Position numbers and translations under genes: made by a program. Of a stretch of 64,000 nt of DNA, positions 34,895 through 43,581 are shown piece by piece; position 1 is the first letter of the stretch, and each line of letters starts with the position of its first letter. The stretch is from Paenibacillus prosopidis (GTDB lineage: Bacteria > Bacillota > Bacilli > Paenibacillales > Paenibacillaceae). The notes under the pieces are model-generated. The model searched no databases, was not told the DNA's origin, and saw nothing but the letters and a program-made list of their open reading frames with translations. Location: contig NZ_QPJD01000001.1 in NCBI RefSeq assembly GCF_003337375.1, forward strand, positions 62,001-126,000, in the 5' to 3' direction.

Positions 34895-36781
34895 TTGGAG
34901 CTTCAATCTAGCGGGTACCGCAGGTCACCGGTTATTCTCCTATTTATTTTAATCATGTTGAAAATGATCCTTTTCCGCCAATTCGTCTTTCAAGGCATTC
35001 AGGCGGACAAGCTGCTTACAGATGCAGCTGCCGTATTGACCTTGCTATGCGTGGTTGAACTGATCACCTCGGCGAAGTGGAAGGGGACTGTGTTCGGAGT
35101 GCTGAATGCGGTCGTGTCGGTGCTTCTCTTCGCGTCTACGGTATATTTTAGCTACTACGGAACGGTTCCTACTTATACAGCGCTGCACGGGCTGGATCAG
35201 GTGCTGCAGATTAAGGAGAGCGTGGGGGCAACTTTACAAACTTCGTATTATTTGCTCTTACTCGATATTTTTATATTAGCAATTGTTTATGTGATTAAAT
35301 GGTTACGAGGCGTTCGAGGCTCTGGGCGCAAGCGGATTGCAAAGCCATTGTACGTCCTTATCGCCGCTATTTTATGCGTGGCCGTATCGGGAACCTATAT
35401 CCGTATAGGCAGCACTATTCCAAACGAAATTGTCCAAGCGGAGAGCCTTGGCTTTCTGGATTATCAAGTGGCGGCAGCAATGAAGGCTCGTAAGGAAAAG
35501 AGCGCGATGAAAAACGGAAATATAGAGGAGACGGCTGCTGCTGCTGCAGATCTCCAGTACACTTATTCTTATCAGGACGGCGAGGCCGTAGCTGCAGGCA
35601 CTCCTAATTACTTTGGCGCTGCAAAGGGCAAGAATGTCATCGTCGTCCAACTCGAGGCATTCCAAAACTTCCCGATCCATTTAGCTGTTGATGGGAAGGA
35701 GATTACTCCAGTGCTTAATGATCTTGTAGGAGAGAGCTTCTACTTCCCGCACTTCTTCCAACAAATCGGGCAGGGCAACACGTCGGATGCTGAATTCATG
35801 TCTAATACATCCATCTATCCGACCGGCGTCATTGCTATGTCTACCGGTTACGGGAACAAAACCGTACCTAGTCTGCCTAGATTGCTGCAGCAGGACAATT
35901 ATGAATCTAACACGTTCCATATTAACGATGTGACGTTCTGGGATCGCAACCGGATGTATCCGGCGTTGGGATTTAGCAAATACTATGACAAGCCTTTTTA
36001 TAACAACGACAATTTCAACTCTTTTGGCGCTTCTGATGAGGAAATGTACCGGGTGGGCCTAGAGAAGCTTCAGGCACTGCGGCAGCAGGAGAAGCCGTTC
36101 TATGCGCAATTCATTACGACCTCAAGCCATCATCCTTTCAAGGTACCGGAAAATTACCAGCAGATTGCGATGCCGGATTCCTTGCAGGGAACGCAGCTGG
36201 GCGACTATTTAATGGCGATGAATTATACCGACTACGCGCTTGGGAAATTCATCGATGAACTCAAAGCGAGCGGTATGTGGGAGGATACATTGCTGGTTTT
36301 ATACGGTGATCACTTCGGCCTCCAGTCTCAGGACAATGATCCCGAATGGGTAAGCTCGCAGCTCGGGATTAACTATCATGACAAGCTTAGCCGGTTTAAC
36401 ATTCCATTCATTATTCATGTGCCGGGATTAGAGGGAAAGGAAGTAGATCAGGTGGGCGGTCAGGTCGATATTATGCCAACCGTCTCCAACTTGCTAGGCA
36501 TCTCCCTTGAGGAAAGAGGCTATACCGCATTTGGTCAGGATCTGCTTAATATTGACCGAAATGTGGTGGGAATGCGGTATTATCTCCCGACCGGCTCCTT
36601 TTTCAACAATGACATTTTATTCGTGCCCGGCAAAGGCTTCGAGGACGGTACCGCCGTTGATATTAGAACGATGGAACCGGTAACCGACTTCAGTATGTAT
36701 CGAAACGATTATGATTATATTTTGGAGCTGATGAAGCTCTCGGATGAATATGTCCGTTTGCTTCCGAAGCGGGCTCAATAG
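34895..36781 (+). CDS. Lipoteichoic-acid synthase family protein (LtaS-like)
   Basis: A 628-residue membrane sulfatase-like enzyme. Five hydrophobic segments occupy the first 190 residues, followed by an extracellular sulfatase-fold domain. The catalytic threonine is T296 in QGNTSDAEFMSNTS, and metal/substrate residues include VVQLEAFQNFPI, TSSHHPFKVP and LYGDHFGLQ. LtaS transfers glycerol phosphate from phosphatidylglycerol to grow the LTA chain. The start is a TTG at 34895 with AAGGGAGTGAG upstream (the nearby ATG at 34891 is out of frame and stops at once). A terminator follows. It could equally be a paralogue like YfnI/YqgS. Confidence 0.92.
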   Translation: MELQSSGYRRSPVILLFILIMLKMILFRQFVFQGIQADKLLTDAAAVLTLLCVVELITSAKWKGTVFGVLNAVVSVLLFASTVYFSYYGTVPTYTALHGLDQVLQIKESVGATLQTSYYLLLLDIFILAIVYVIKWLRGVRGSGRKRIAKPLYVLIAAILCVAVSGTYIRIGSTIPNEIVQAESLGFLDYQVAAAMKARKEKSAMKNGNIEETAAAAADLQYTYSYQDGEAVAAGTPNYFGAAKGKNVIVVQLEAFQNFPIHLAVDGKEITPVLNDLVGESFYFPHFFQQIGQGNTSDAEFMSNTSIYPTGVIAMSTGYGNKTVPSLPRLLQQDNYESNTFHINDVTFWDRNRMYPALGFSKYYDKPFYNNDNFNSFGASDEEMYRVGLEKLQALRQQEKPFYAQFITTSSHHPFKVPENYQQIAMPDSLQGTQLGDYLMAMNYTDYALGKFIDELKASGMWEDTLLVLYGDHFGLQSQDNDPEWVSSQLGINYHDKLSRFNIPFIIHVPGLEGKEVDQVGGQVDIMPTVSNLLGISLEERGYTAFGQDLLNIDRNVVGMRYYLPTGSFFNNDILFVPGKGFEDGTAVDIRTMEPVTDFSMYRNDYDYILELMKLSDEYVRLLPKRAQ

Positions 36782-36789
36782 AAGAACAT

Positions 36790-36829
36790 AGAGCGCCTCT
36801 TGTCCGTTAGGATAAGGAGCGCTCTTTTT
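36790..36829 (+). terminator. Terminator of the LTA synthase gene
   Basis: AGAGCGCCTC pairs with GGAGCGCTCT (two mismatches) at 36790-36799 and 36816-36825, followed by TTTTTG. Confidence 0.82.
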
Positions 36830-36931
36830 GTTGCTAAGAAATGCAGGATTCCGCATTCGGTAAGCGAATTACTCATAGGTAAAATATGGGTCAAATGCAA
36901 TGTTAGTCTAATTTTTTAGTGGAGAGGTTGG

Positions 36932-37438
36932 ATGATCGTGAGCGAATCCGTAATGACATCCGGTAAGGCAGGGGAAGTTGAGATTATCAAATTGAGTGAA
37001 ATGAAAATGGTCGGGTTTCCCGTCAATGTCTCTTTTAAAGATGAGGATTTCAGCAAAATCGGGAGAACCAAACAGCTATTCATAGAGCGGAAAGGCGAAA
37101 TTCAGCATGCTGTCGATCCGGATACGTACTGGGTGCCTTGGTACAACTGCGAAGTTATGTTTACCTACTTCTATTGTCTGGAGGTCAGCGAGCTGTCGGA
37201 TATCCCGGAAGGCATGATGGGCTTCACGATCCCCGAATCCACGTATGCTGCCGTTTACTACGAAGGCCCTCATCCATGGGATCCGGACCCTTATGCCATG
37301 CTTGCCCAATTCCGGGAAGCGAATCAAATTGCGGCCAAAGAGAACGGCATGGTGCTTGAAAAGTACCGCTTTGATAACGATTGTAAACCGGGAGACCATA
37401 TTGCACTGGGTGTTCTGGGACCGATTTTTATAAAATAA
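36932..37438 (+). CDS. GyrI-like/AraC effector-binding domain protein
   Basis: A 168-residue stand-alone effector-binding domain (SHS2-type repeat) as found in GyrI, SbmC and the C termini of BmrR/Rob-type regulators. Landmarks: KMVGFPVNVSFKDE, VPWYNCEVMFTYFY and the closing GDHIALGVLGPIFIK. These proteins bind hydrophobic drugs or cofactors; this one carries no DNA-binding domain. The ribosome site is GTGGAGAGG before ATG 36932. It precedes a VOC gene by 21 nt on the same strand and may be cotranscribed with it. Confidence 0.8.
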   Translation: MIVSESVMTSGKAGEVEIIKLSEMKMVGFPVNVSFKDEDFSKIGRTKQLFIERKGEIQHAVDPDTYWVPWYNCEVMFTYFYCLEVSELSDIPEGMMGFTIPESTYAAVYYEGPHPWDPDPYAMLAQFREANQIAAKENGMVLEKYRFDNDCKPGDHIALGVLGPIFIK

Positions 37439-37459
37439 TAAACTCGAGGAGGAAAGAAG

Positions 37460-37876
37460 ATGCCGGTCAAATTGCTTGGAGGCATTTTTATTCGTGTAAC
37501 CCATTTAGAACAATCCATTTCGTTTTATTCAGCTCTTGGCTTAAGATTACGTGGAATCGAAGAGTGGGACCCAGGGCGCGGAGCGACATTTTTTCCTAGC
37601 CCGGAGCATGACGGCTGGCCGTTAATGACGTTAATTGAATCTGATGAAGTGCAGGTTCTCGAGCATCCCGCCTTTAGCCTCAATGCGACAGACGTCAAAG
37701 AAATGCATAAGCAACTTGGGTTAAAGGGGTTTAAGGTGACAGAATTGGAGGAGTGGATCTCGCCATGGAACCATCATTACATGTTCGACGTCTACGACCC
37801 GGACGGTCATCCGATCACGCTCATTGAGGTCACCCCGTTAATTGAACAAACTCTGGCGGAAGAACATTTTGAATAA
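37460..37876 (+). CDS. VOC family protein (glyoxalase/bleomycin-resistance-like)
   Basis: A 138-residue vicinal-oxygen-chelate protein: GGIFIRVTHLEQSISFYSALGLRL at the N terminus, HHYMFDVYDPDGHPITLIEV at the C terminus. It resembles the large group of unassigned VOC enzymes rather than lactoylglutathione lyase. AGGAGGAAAGAAG precedes its ATG. Likely paired with the effector-binding protein upstream. Confidence 0.82.
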   Translation: MPVKLLGGIFIRVTHLEQSISFYSALGLRLRGIEEWDPGRGATFFPSPEHDGWPLMTLIESDEVQVLEHPAFSLNATDVKEMHKQLGLKGFKVTELEEWISPWNHHYMFDVYDPDGHPITLIEVTPLIEQTLAEEHFE

Positions 37877-37968
37877 TGTCATTCTTTTCTACAGCTTTGA
37901 CCATACAGCCTTTATAATAGGGTAATGGAATATAGCGTGAAAAATCGTGTGAAGAAAAGGAGATACAT

Positions 37969-38622
37969 ATGACGGGCAAACGGGTTATTCTGTTTCAAGG
38001 CGATTCTATTACCGATGGAGCAAGAGGGAGAAATGATGATCCAAACCATATACTAGGACATAGTTATGCTTATATTGTCGGAGCAAGGCTGGGATGCGAA
38101 TGGGCTGAGCAGCAGCCGGTATTCTATAACCGCGGTATTAGCGGGAACCGGGTTTCTGATTTGTATGCACGATGGAATGAGGATGCCATCAGCCTGAATC
38201 CGAATCTTATTAGTATTTTAATCGGTGTGAATGACGCATGGAGAACGATGAGCGGAGAGCCCAGCGGCGTAACGGACCGATTCGAGCGCGCTTACCGCCA
38301 TGTTTTGGAGGAAACGAAAGAAGTGCTGCCGAATGCGGGACTCGTGTTATGTGAGCCTTTTATTCTTAACACCGGTGCGCCTTCGCGGAATTGGGATGCT
38401 TGGTCGGAGCTTATGACAGCATACCAGCAAACGGTTCGCGAGCTTGCGGAGCAGTTCGGTGCCGTATTCGTTCCTCTTCAAAAGGTGTTCGACGAAGCAT
38501 GTCAGCGTGCGGATGCCTCTTATTGGCTGTGGGATGGCGTTCATCCAACCGCAGCCGGTCATGAACTAATCGCTAGACAATGGCTATCGGTCGTATTAAA
38601 CAGTAAGTTAGCAATTTCGTAA
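37969..38622 (+). CDS. SGNH/GDSL-family esterase
   Basis: A 217-residue SGNH hydrolase, no signal peptide, so cytoplasmic. Block I FQGDSITDG has the catalytic serine, block II the oxyanion glycine in NRGISGNRV, block III the asparagine in IGVNDAWR, and block V DGVHPTAAGH the Asp-His pair. Such enzymes deacetylate sugars or cleave esters; substrate unknown. AAGGAG lies upstream of 37969. Gene 31 nt before the UPF0303 gene. Confidence 0.9.
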   Translation: MTGKRVILFQGDSITDGARGRNDDPNHILGHSYAYIVGARLGCEWAEQQPVFYNRGISGNRVSDLYARWNEDAISLNPNLISILIGVNDAWRTMSGEPSGVTDRFERAYRHVLEETKEVLPNAGLVLCEPFILNTGAPSRNWDAWSELMTAYQQTVRELAEQFGAVFVPLQKVFDEACQRADASYWLWDGVHPTAAGHELIARQWLSVVLNSKLAIS

Positions 38623-38653
38623 TTTAATCGTAAGAGGGGATGGATTCAACCCA

Positions 38654-39133
38654 ATGACAAGTATGGAGCAGCAGCTGCTGCAAATGGAACAGGAAGAGCA
38701 AGAGCTTAAATTTACTTCTTTTTCAAACGAGACAGCGTTGAAATTGGGTCTCCTGATCGTGGAAGAGGCTCGGAAAAACGGGAAGAGTATTACGGTAGAT
38801 ATTACGAGAGCGGGTCAACGGTTGTTTCTCCATGCCATGGAAGGAACTTCGGTCGAAAACGAGAATTGGATCCGGCGTAAAAATAACGTAACGAACTATT
38901 TTGGCTCCAGCTCCTGGCATGTTGCATGCCGTCTTCGCAGCGAAGGACAAACGATGGAGGAGAAATATGGTCTTCCTATCGCGGACTATGTAGGAGCTGG
39001 AGGGGCCTTCCCGCTTTTTGTCCAAGGGGAAGGGCAGGTTGGAACGGTCACGGTATCCGGATTGCCGGATCAGGAAGATCATGATCTGCTTATTAAGGTG
39101 CTTCGGCGCTTTTTGTCACCCGAAACAAAATAG
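38654..39133 (+). CDS. UPF0303 / heme-degrading-domain family protein (HbpS-like)
   Basis: A 159-residue protein of the small family carrying the heme-binding HbpS-like fold (ITVDITRAGQRLF, then IADYVGAGGAFPLFVQGEG, then the VSGLPDQEDH segment). Members were labelled UPF0303; some bind heme or redox partners, but the function of this group is not defined. It lies 31 nt after the SGNH gene and ends in a terminator; start ATG follows AGAGGGGATGG. Confidence 0.82.
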   Translation: MTSMEQQLLQMEQEEQELKFTSFSNETALKLGLLIVEEARKNGKSITVDITRAGQRLFLHAMEGTSVENENWIRRKNNVTNYFGSSSWHVACRLRSEGQTMEEKYGLPIADYVGAGGAFPLFVQGEGQVGTVTVSGLPDQEDHDLLIKVLRRFLSPETK

Positions 39134-39143
39134 TACAATGTAA

Positions 39144-39187
39144 AGCAAAGGCCGGGAGCCAACCGCATTGGTGTCTCGGCTTTTGCT
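39144..39187 (+). terminator. Terminator-like hairpin after the UPF0303 gene
   Basis: Arms 39144-39157 and 39174-39187 pair over 14 positions with G-T tolerance; T-tail is weak. Confidence 0.6.
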
Positions 39188-39211
39188 CTAACGTGGAGGG
39201 CGTGAGTATCG

Positions 39212-40045
39212 GTGGACGCTAGCATGAAATCATTTTGGAAATCATATCTGACCGGTTTGCAATTGCACGTCACAATAGCAAAATATACGAAGGTGCCTAT
39301 TACTTGGATTGACGATGATTATACGCCAGACGTAAATAAGCTTTATTATATCCAGGAGGGTGAAGGGTACATTAAGGTCGGGAATCGCAAGTATTATCCG
39401 AAGCCCGGCGACCTATGCTTGCTGCCTGCTGACGTTGTCCAGTCGTATGGTACGCTTAATTCGAATACATTCGGCAAATACTGGTGCCACTTCACGGCGA
39501 AGCTGGATAATTTCAACCTTTTTCATGTGCTTGAAACGCCTACTATTACAACGGTATCTGATCATCCTGCGTTAAAGGATAAATTCGATCAGCTTATTCA
39601 TTATCACGAGAGCGATGAATGGACCGCTGAGCTGCATGTACAGGCTACCTTTCTAGAAATTTTGGCGATGTACTTGGAGCAAGCCGGACAGGTTCAAATA
39701 AACACTCCTGCAACAAGCTCGTTTGAGAAGATGAATGTCTTGTTTACTTATATCGAGGAACATCTAGCTGAAAATATTACGGTGAATACGCTGGCTCAGC
39801 TGGTTCACTTTCATCCTAATTACTTTATACGCATGTTCAAAAATGCGACAGGACTTTCGCCCATTCAATACGTGAACCGCAAGCGTATGGACAAAGCGAG
39901 ACAGCTTCTGTCGTTCACATCTCTAAGCGTATCAGCTGTCGCGGAATCTCTGGGGATGGATGCAACTTACTTTTCACGCTTGTTTAAGGAGTACACAGCT
40001 TTATCGCCGAGCGAATACAGGGATATTTCTAATGGTAATTCTTAA
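39212..40045 (+). CDS. AraC-family transcriptional regulator with cupin domain
   Basis: A 277-residue regulator: N-terminal AraC-type cupin (about 15-120; YYIQEGEGYIKVGNRKYYPK) and C-terminal double HTH (about 175-275; LAQLVHFHPNYFIRMFKNAT and LGMDATYFSRLFKEYTA). Such proteins regulate carbohydrate genes. The start is a GTG at 39212, or ATG at 39224 at better spacing from GGAGGGCGTGAG. The next transcription unit is the secreted glycosidase, so it may be its regulator, but it has its own terminator and no direct link. Confidence 0.9.
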   Translation: MDASMKSFWKSYLTGLQLHVTIAKYTKVPITWIDDDYTPDVNKLYYIQEGEGYIKVGNRKYYPKPGDLCLLPADVVQSYGTLNSNTFGKYWCHFTAKLDNFNLFHVLETPTITTVSDHPALKDKFDQLIHYHESDEWTAELHVQATFLEILAMYLEQAGQVQINTPATSSFEKMNVLFTYIEEHLAENITVNTLAQLVHFHPNYFIRMFKNATGLSPIQYVNRKRMDKARQLLSFTSLSVSAVAESLGMDATYFSRLFKEYTALSPSEYRDISNGNS

Positions 40046-40102
40046 TGAAAGCTTTTCACTTTAACGAATGAAATAAAGTTGGACTTAGTCCTTATGAATG
40101 AT

Positions 40103-40122
40103 AAAGCACCTTAAGGTGCTTT
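40103..40122 (+). terminator. Terminator of the AraC-type gene
   Basis: A perfect 8-bp palindrome (AAAGCACC-TTAA-GGTGCTTT) followed by TTATTTT, 57 bp after the AraC stop. Confidence 0.9.
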
Positions 40123-40335
40123 TTATTTTGAAAGAAGCTGGTGCTGTTCCGTTCCGGTAAAAGTGCAATTACCGCATTGCTTCGAGGCAGATCTTGCTCC
40201 TCTTCTTTGAGGCTGGCTGGTCACCTGCGTTTTGGAAAATATAAGCAATATCTTCAAATACGGCGGTTTGGAATATCGATCGTTAAATATTGGGATTGTT
40301 CGGGCTTGTCCGCTGGTTTACATTGAAAGTGCAAT

Positions 40336-40349
40336 TGAAAGCGCTTAAT
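40336..40349 (+). promoter_or_regulatory. Candidate cre site (catabolite repression)
   Basis: TGAAAGCGCTTAAT matches the CcpA consensus TGWAANCGNTNWCA at 12 of 14 positions, 33 bp upstream of the secreted glycosidase start. The rest of the 336-bp gap (40046-40381) holds the AraC terminator and no gene. Confidence 0.45.
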
Positions 40350-40381
40350 AAATTCGTGCGGCGAACAGGAGGAAATTACGT

Positions 40382-43300
40382 ATGGCAAAGAGGAGTAAGT
40401 TGCGTTTCGCTCGAGGCTGGCTTGTATTGCTGGCAGCCTTTTTGGTGACGCAGAGCATCTATCTGTCTCCATGGAGAGGCGGCGACGGCCAGGTGGAAGC
40501 CGCCGGCACGGTCTCGGAGGAGACGGTGGAAGCGGAGTCAGCGGCAGTTGCAGCCGAAGGTTATTCGTTCGAGGCCGAGGCGGAGGGCAATGCATTGTCC
40601 GGGAATGCCGAGCGCAAAACATGCGCGGAGGCAACGCAATGCTCGGGAGGCTCGATTGTCGGAGGGCTATGGGCCGGCTCGTCGTTGACGATGAACGGGA
40701 TCGACGTGGAGGAATCCGGCGTTTACACGATGACGGTGCACTACATTTCGGGCGATCCGAGATCGTTCGCCGTTAGCGTGAACGGTAGTGCAGGTGATCA
40801 TTACGATCTGCCGCGAACGGCAAATTGGGAGACGTTAGGAACGTATGCCATTGAGATTGAGCTGCAGGCGGGAGCGAACACGATTTCGTTCGATGACGAA
40901 AGCGGTTATTCACCGGACATCGACCGGATCGTTCTCGTCCAAGGAGCGGGCGAGCCGGGAGAACCGTCGGGCTACGAAGCGGAAGCCTCTGTTAACGTGC
41001 GGACGGGCAATGCTTCCGTATCCGGCTGCCAGCCGGAGACTGGCTGCTCGGGCGGACTGAAGGTCGGCAATCTGTGGGGCGGCTCGACGCTTCATTTCAG
41101 AGACGTTGCGGCCGAGGAAGCGGGCGTCTATACGCTTAGCGTCTCGTATATTTCGGGAGATCCGCGTCCCGTCTCGATCGCGGTTAATGACGGACCGTCT
41201 GAAAACTATGCATTCCCGAAGACGGCTGACTGGGACACGCTTGGCGTATTTTCCGTCGAAGTGGAGCTTCAGGCCGGCATGAACACGATCACCTTCGACG
41301 ATGACGGAGGCTGGTCGCCGGACATCGACAAGATCGAGCTCGCGAAGGAGGGCGGTCCCGGCGAGGACCCAGGTCCGATCGACGATATCGGTCTCATCGG
41401 CGGCGTAATCGGCTCTGCGAAGCACGGCTCGATTAATGTGAGCGCTCATGAGAAGGGAGCCGTGTTCTCGACGAAGTCGTACAGCATTACGTACAATACG
41501 GAGTCGGGGCTGGCCGTATACGCATGGGACGGCAAGACGATGGTCATGGGCGCTTACGCGACGGCCCAGCTTGACGAACAATTGCTCGATAGCCGCAAGT
41601 ATGGCGAGCATCTCTTCAAACTGAGCGAAGTGGCGAAGGTCAAGGACGGACACGGCCAGGGTATCCGGGTCACGATCGAGAACCGCAGCGAAGGGCTTCC
41701 GACGATGAAACAAATTTATCAGCTGTACGAGGATCAGCCGTATTTCCTCGTGTCGCAGCAGGTTGTAAGCGGTACGTCGGTCAGCGCAAGCGATATCGCT
41801 CCGCTCGTCGTGAACGCCGCCGGCGGCGTGGACATCGGCAGCTACGGAGACAATCGCGTGCTGATCACACCGTTCGACAACGATATGTGGTCGCGTTACC
41901 AAGCGCGGACGATCAATACGGCGTTGAACAATAACAACTACGTCAGCTCGGAGATGACCGCGATCTACGACAACGTCAGCCGAGGCGGACTCGTCATCGG
42001 ATCGGTGACGCATGATACGTGGAAGACGGGCATTTATTGGAGCGGCTCGAACGACCGCCTCAACAAGCTGAAGGTGTACGGCGGCTTCACGTCGCAGACG
42101 TCCACCCATGACACGCTGCCGCATGGCAAGGTGTCGGGCACGACGATTGCGTCGCCGCAGATCGCGGTCGGTTATTACGACGATTACCGCAGCGGGCTTA
42201 CAAGCTACGGCGAGGCGAATGCCGCCGTCGCTCCGCCGCTGAAGTTCAAGCGGGGCGTACCTTCCGGCGTGCCAGTCGGCTGGAACAGCTGGGGCGCGTA
42301 CGAAAGCTCGCTTAGCTACGACAAGGTCGTCAGCGTATCGAACTTTTTTAAGGAAAATCTGCAGAAGACGTTCTCGAACAAGGGAACGGTGTACATCAAC
42401 ATGGATTCGTATTGGGACAACTTAACGGATCAGCAGCTTCGCGACGCGGTCAAGATCATCCGCAATAACGGACAGAAAGCCGGCATCTACTACGGGCCGT
42501 TCGTCTATTGGGGCGAAAACATGTCGCAGCCGGTAGAAGGGACGGACGGCAAGTATACGTATGGCGACATCATCCTGCGGGGCGCCGACGGCAATCCGCT
42601 GCCGAAGGTGGACGGCGCCTATGCGATCGATCCGACGCATCTGGGGTCGAAGCAGCGGGTTGAATATATTTTCAAGAAATTCATCGATTACGGCTTCGAA
42701 TACATCAAGATCGACTTCCTGAGCCACGGCTCGTTCGAAGGCCAGCATTACGATCCGAAGGCGCAGACGGGCATTCAGGCGTACAACCAAGGCATGGCGC
42801 ATATTAACAATGTACTGGGAGGCCGCATGTTCATCAGCGCGTCGATCGCGCCGCTGTTCCCGAGCCAATACGCCCATGCGAGACGAATCTCCTGCGATAT
42901 CGACGGCTCGCTCGGTCGCACCGAATACCAGCTTAACAACCTGACTTACGGCTGGTGGCAGAACGGCACGATTTATCGTTACACCGACCCGGATTACATG
43001 ACGCTTGCGAAGGGCGGATCCTATAACGCGTCGCAGACGAGAGTGAACGCGGCCGCCATCTCGGGCACGGTGTTCATGAGCTCGGACGACGTCAATGATG
43101 CTGCTGCTCAGCAGCTCATGAAGTCGCTGCTTACGAATAAGAGCGTGAACGAGATCGCGACGATCGGCAAGGCGTTCCAGCCGGTCGAAGGAAATACCGG
43201 GACGGCGGCCGCCGACGTATTCATGTTGAAAGATAAGGACGATTACTACGTCGCGATCTTCAACTATGATAACGAGGCTACGGTGAAGTCGATAGATTTG

Positions 43301-43444
43301 GCGCGAGCGCTTGGCGTCAACCCGACTACCAAGGTGCAGTTAACCGATGCTTGGACGGGAGCGAAGCTGGAAGCGAAGGGCACCCTCGAAGTGAGCCTGG
43401 AAGGCGCGCAGTCGAAGCTGTATAAAGTAACGGTTGAGCGTTAA
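40382..43444 (+). CDS. Secreted clan GH-D-like glycosidase with two tandem carbohydrate-binding modules
   Basis: A 1020-residue exported protein. Residues 1-41 are a signal peptide; two homologous modules (about 61-186 and 197-323, both with the AEAE start and PDIDxIxL end) look like CBM35/CBM6-type binding modules. The catalytic part (about 340-1020) contains VGWNSWGAYES, IYYGPFVYWG, the nucleophile motif YIKIDFL (D778) and the acid/base motif RRISCDID (D839), as in alpha-galactosidase families of clan D. The sugar cannot be told from sequence. A cytoplasmic paralogue lies at 50.9 kb. RBS AGGAGGAAATTACGT. It converges on the sensor kinase gene and probably feeds the adjacent importer. Confidence 0.88.
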   Translation: MAKRSKLRFARGWLVLLAAFLVTQSIYLSPWRGGDGQVEAAGTVSEETVEAESAAVAAEGYSFEAEAEGNALSGNAERKTCAEATQCSGGSIVGGLWAGSSLTMNGIDVEESGVYTMTVHYISGDPRSFAVSVNGSAGDHYDLPRTANWETLGTYAIEIELQAGANTISFDDESGYSPDIDRIVLVQGAGEPGEPSGYEAEASVNVRTGNASVSGCQPETGCSGGLKVGNLWGGSTLHFRDVAAEEAGVYTLSVSYISGDPRPVSIAVNDGPSENYAFPKTADWDTLGVFSVEVELQAGMNTITFDDDGGWSPDIDKIELAKEGGPGEDPGPIDDIGLIGGVIGSAKHGSINVSAHEKGAVFSTKSYSITYNTESGLAVYAWDGKTMVMGAYATAQLDEQLLDSRKYGEHLFKLSEVAKVKDGHGQGIRVTIENRSEGLPTMKQIYQLYEDQPYFLVSQQVVSGTSVSASDIAPLVVNAAGGVDIGSYGDNRVLITPFDNDMWSRYQARTINTALNNNNYVSSEMTAIYDNVSRGGLVIGSVTHDTWKTGIYWSGSNDRLNKLKVYGGFTSQTSTHDTLPHGKVSGTTIASPQIAVGYYDDYRSGLTSYGEANAAVAPPLKFKRGVPSGVPVGWNSWGAYESSLSYDKVVSVSNFFKENLQKTFSNKGTVYINMDSYWDNLTDQQLRDAVKIIRNNGQKAGIYYGPFVYWGENMSQPVEGTDGKYTYGDIILRGADGNPLPKVDGAYAIDPTHLGSKQRVEYIFKKFIDYGFEYIKIDFLSHGSFEGQHYDPKAQTGIQAYNQGMAHINNVLGGRMFISASIAPLFPSQYAHARRISCDIDGSLGRTEYQLNNLTYGWWQNGTIYRYTDPDYMTLAKGGSYNASQTRVNAAAISGTVFMSSDDVNDAAAQQLMKSLLTNKSVNEIATIGKAFQPVEGNTGTAAADVFMLKDKDDYYVAIFNYDNEATVKSIDLARALGVNPTTKVQLTDAWTGAKLEAKGTLEVSLEGAQSKLYKVTVER

Positions 43445-43450
43445 AAGAAT

Positions 43451-43490
43451 AAGGACCCCATCCCGCCGAAGCTGTAGGGTTGAGGTCCTT
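43451..43490. terminator. Terminator after the secreted glycosidase
   Basis: Stem 43451-43457 (AAGGACC) with 43484-43490 (GGTCCTT) around a long loop with further pairing, followed by TTTG. Lies between converging genes. Confidence 0.7.
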
Positions 43491-43581
43491 TTTGTCTGGT
43501 AAATGGAACGAGTTGCAATAAGTCGCATAATGCATCTTATCGCTCGCTAAAGCGCCGAGCCTCCCGATGAAAACTGAAAGT

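Noticed and set aside
40910..42124. 404-codon minus-strand frame opposite the secreted glycosidase
   Set aside because: Arg/His/Val-rich translation typical of an antisense shadow; the sense frame has clear catalytic motifs.
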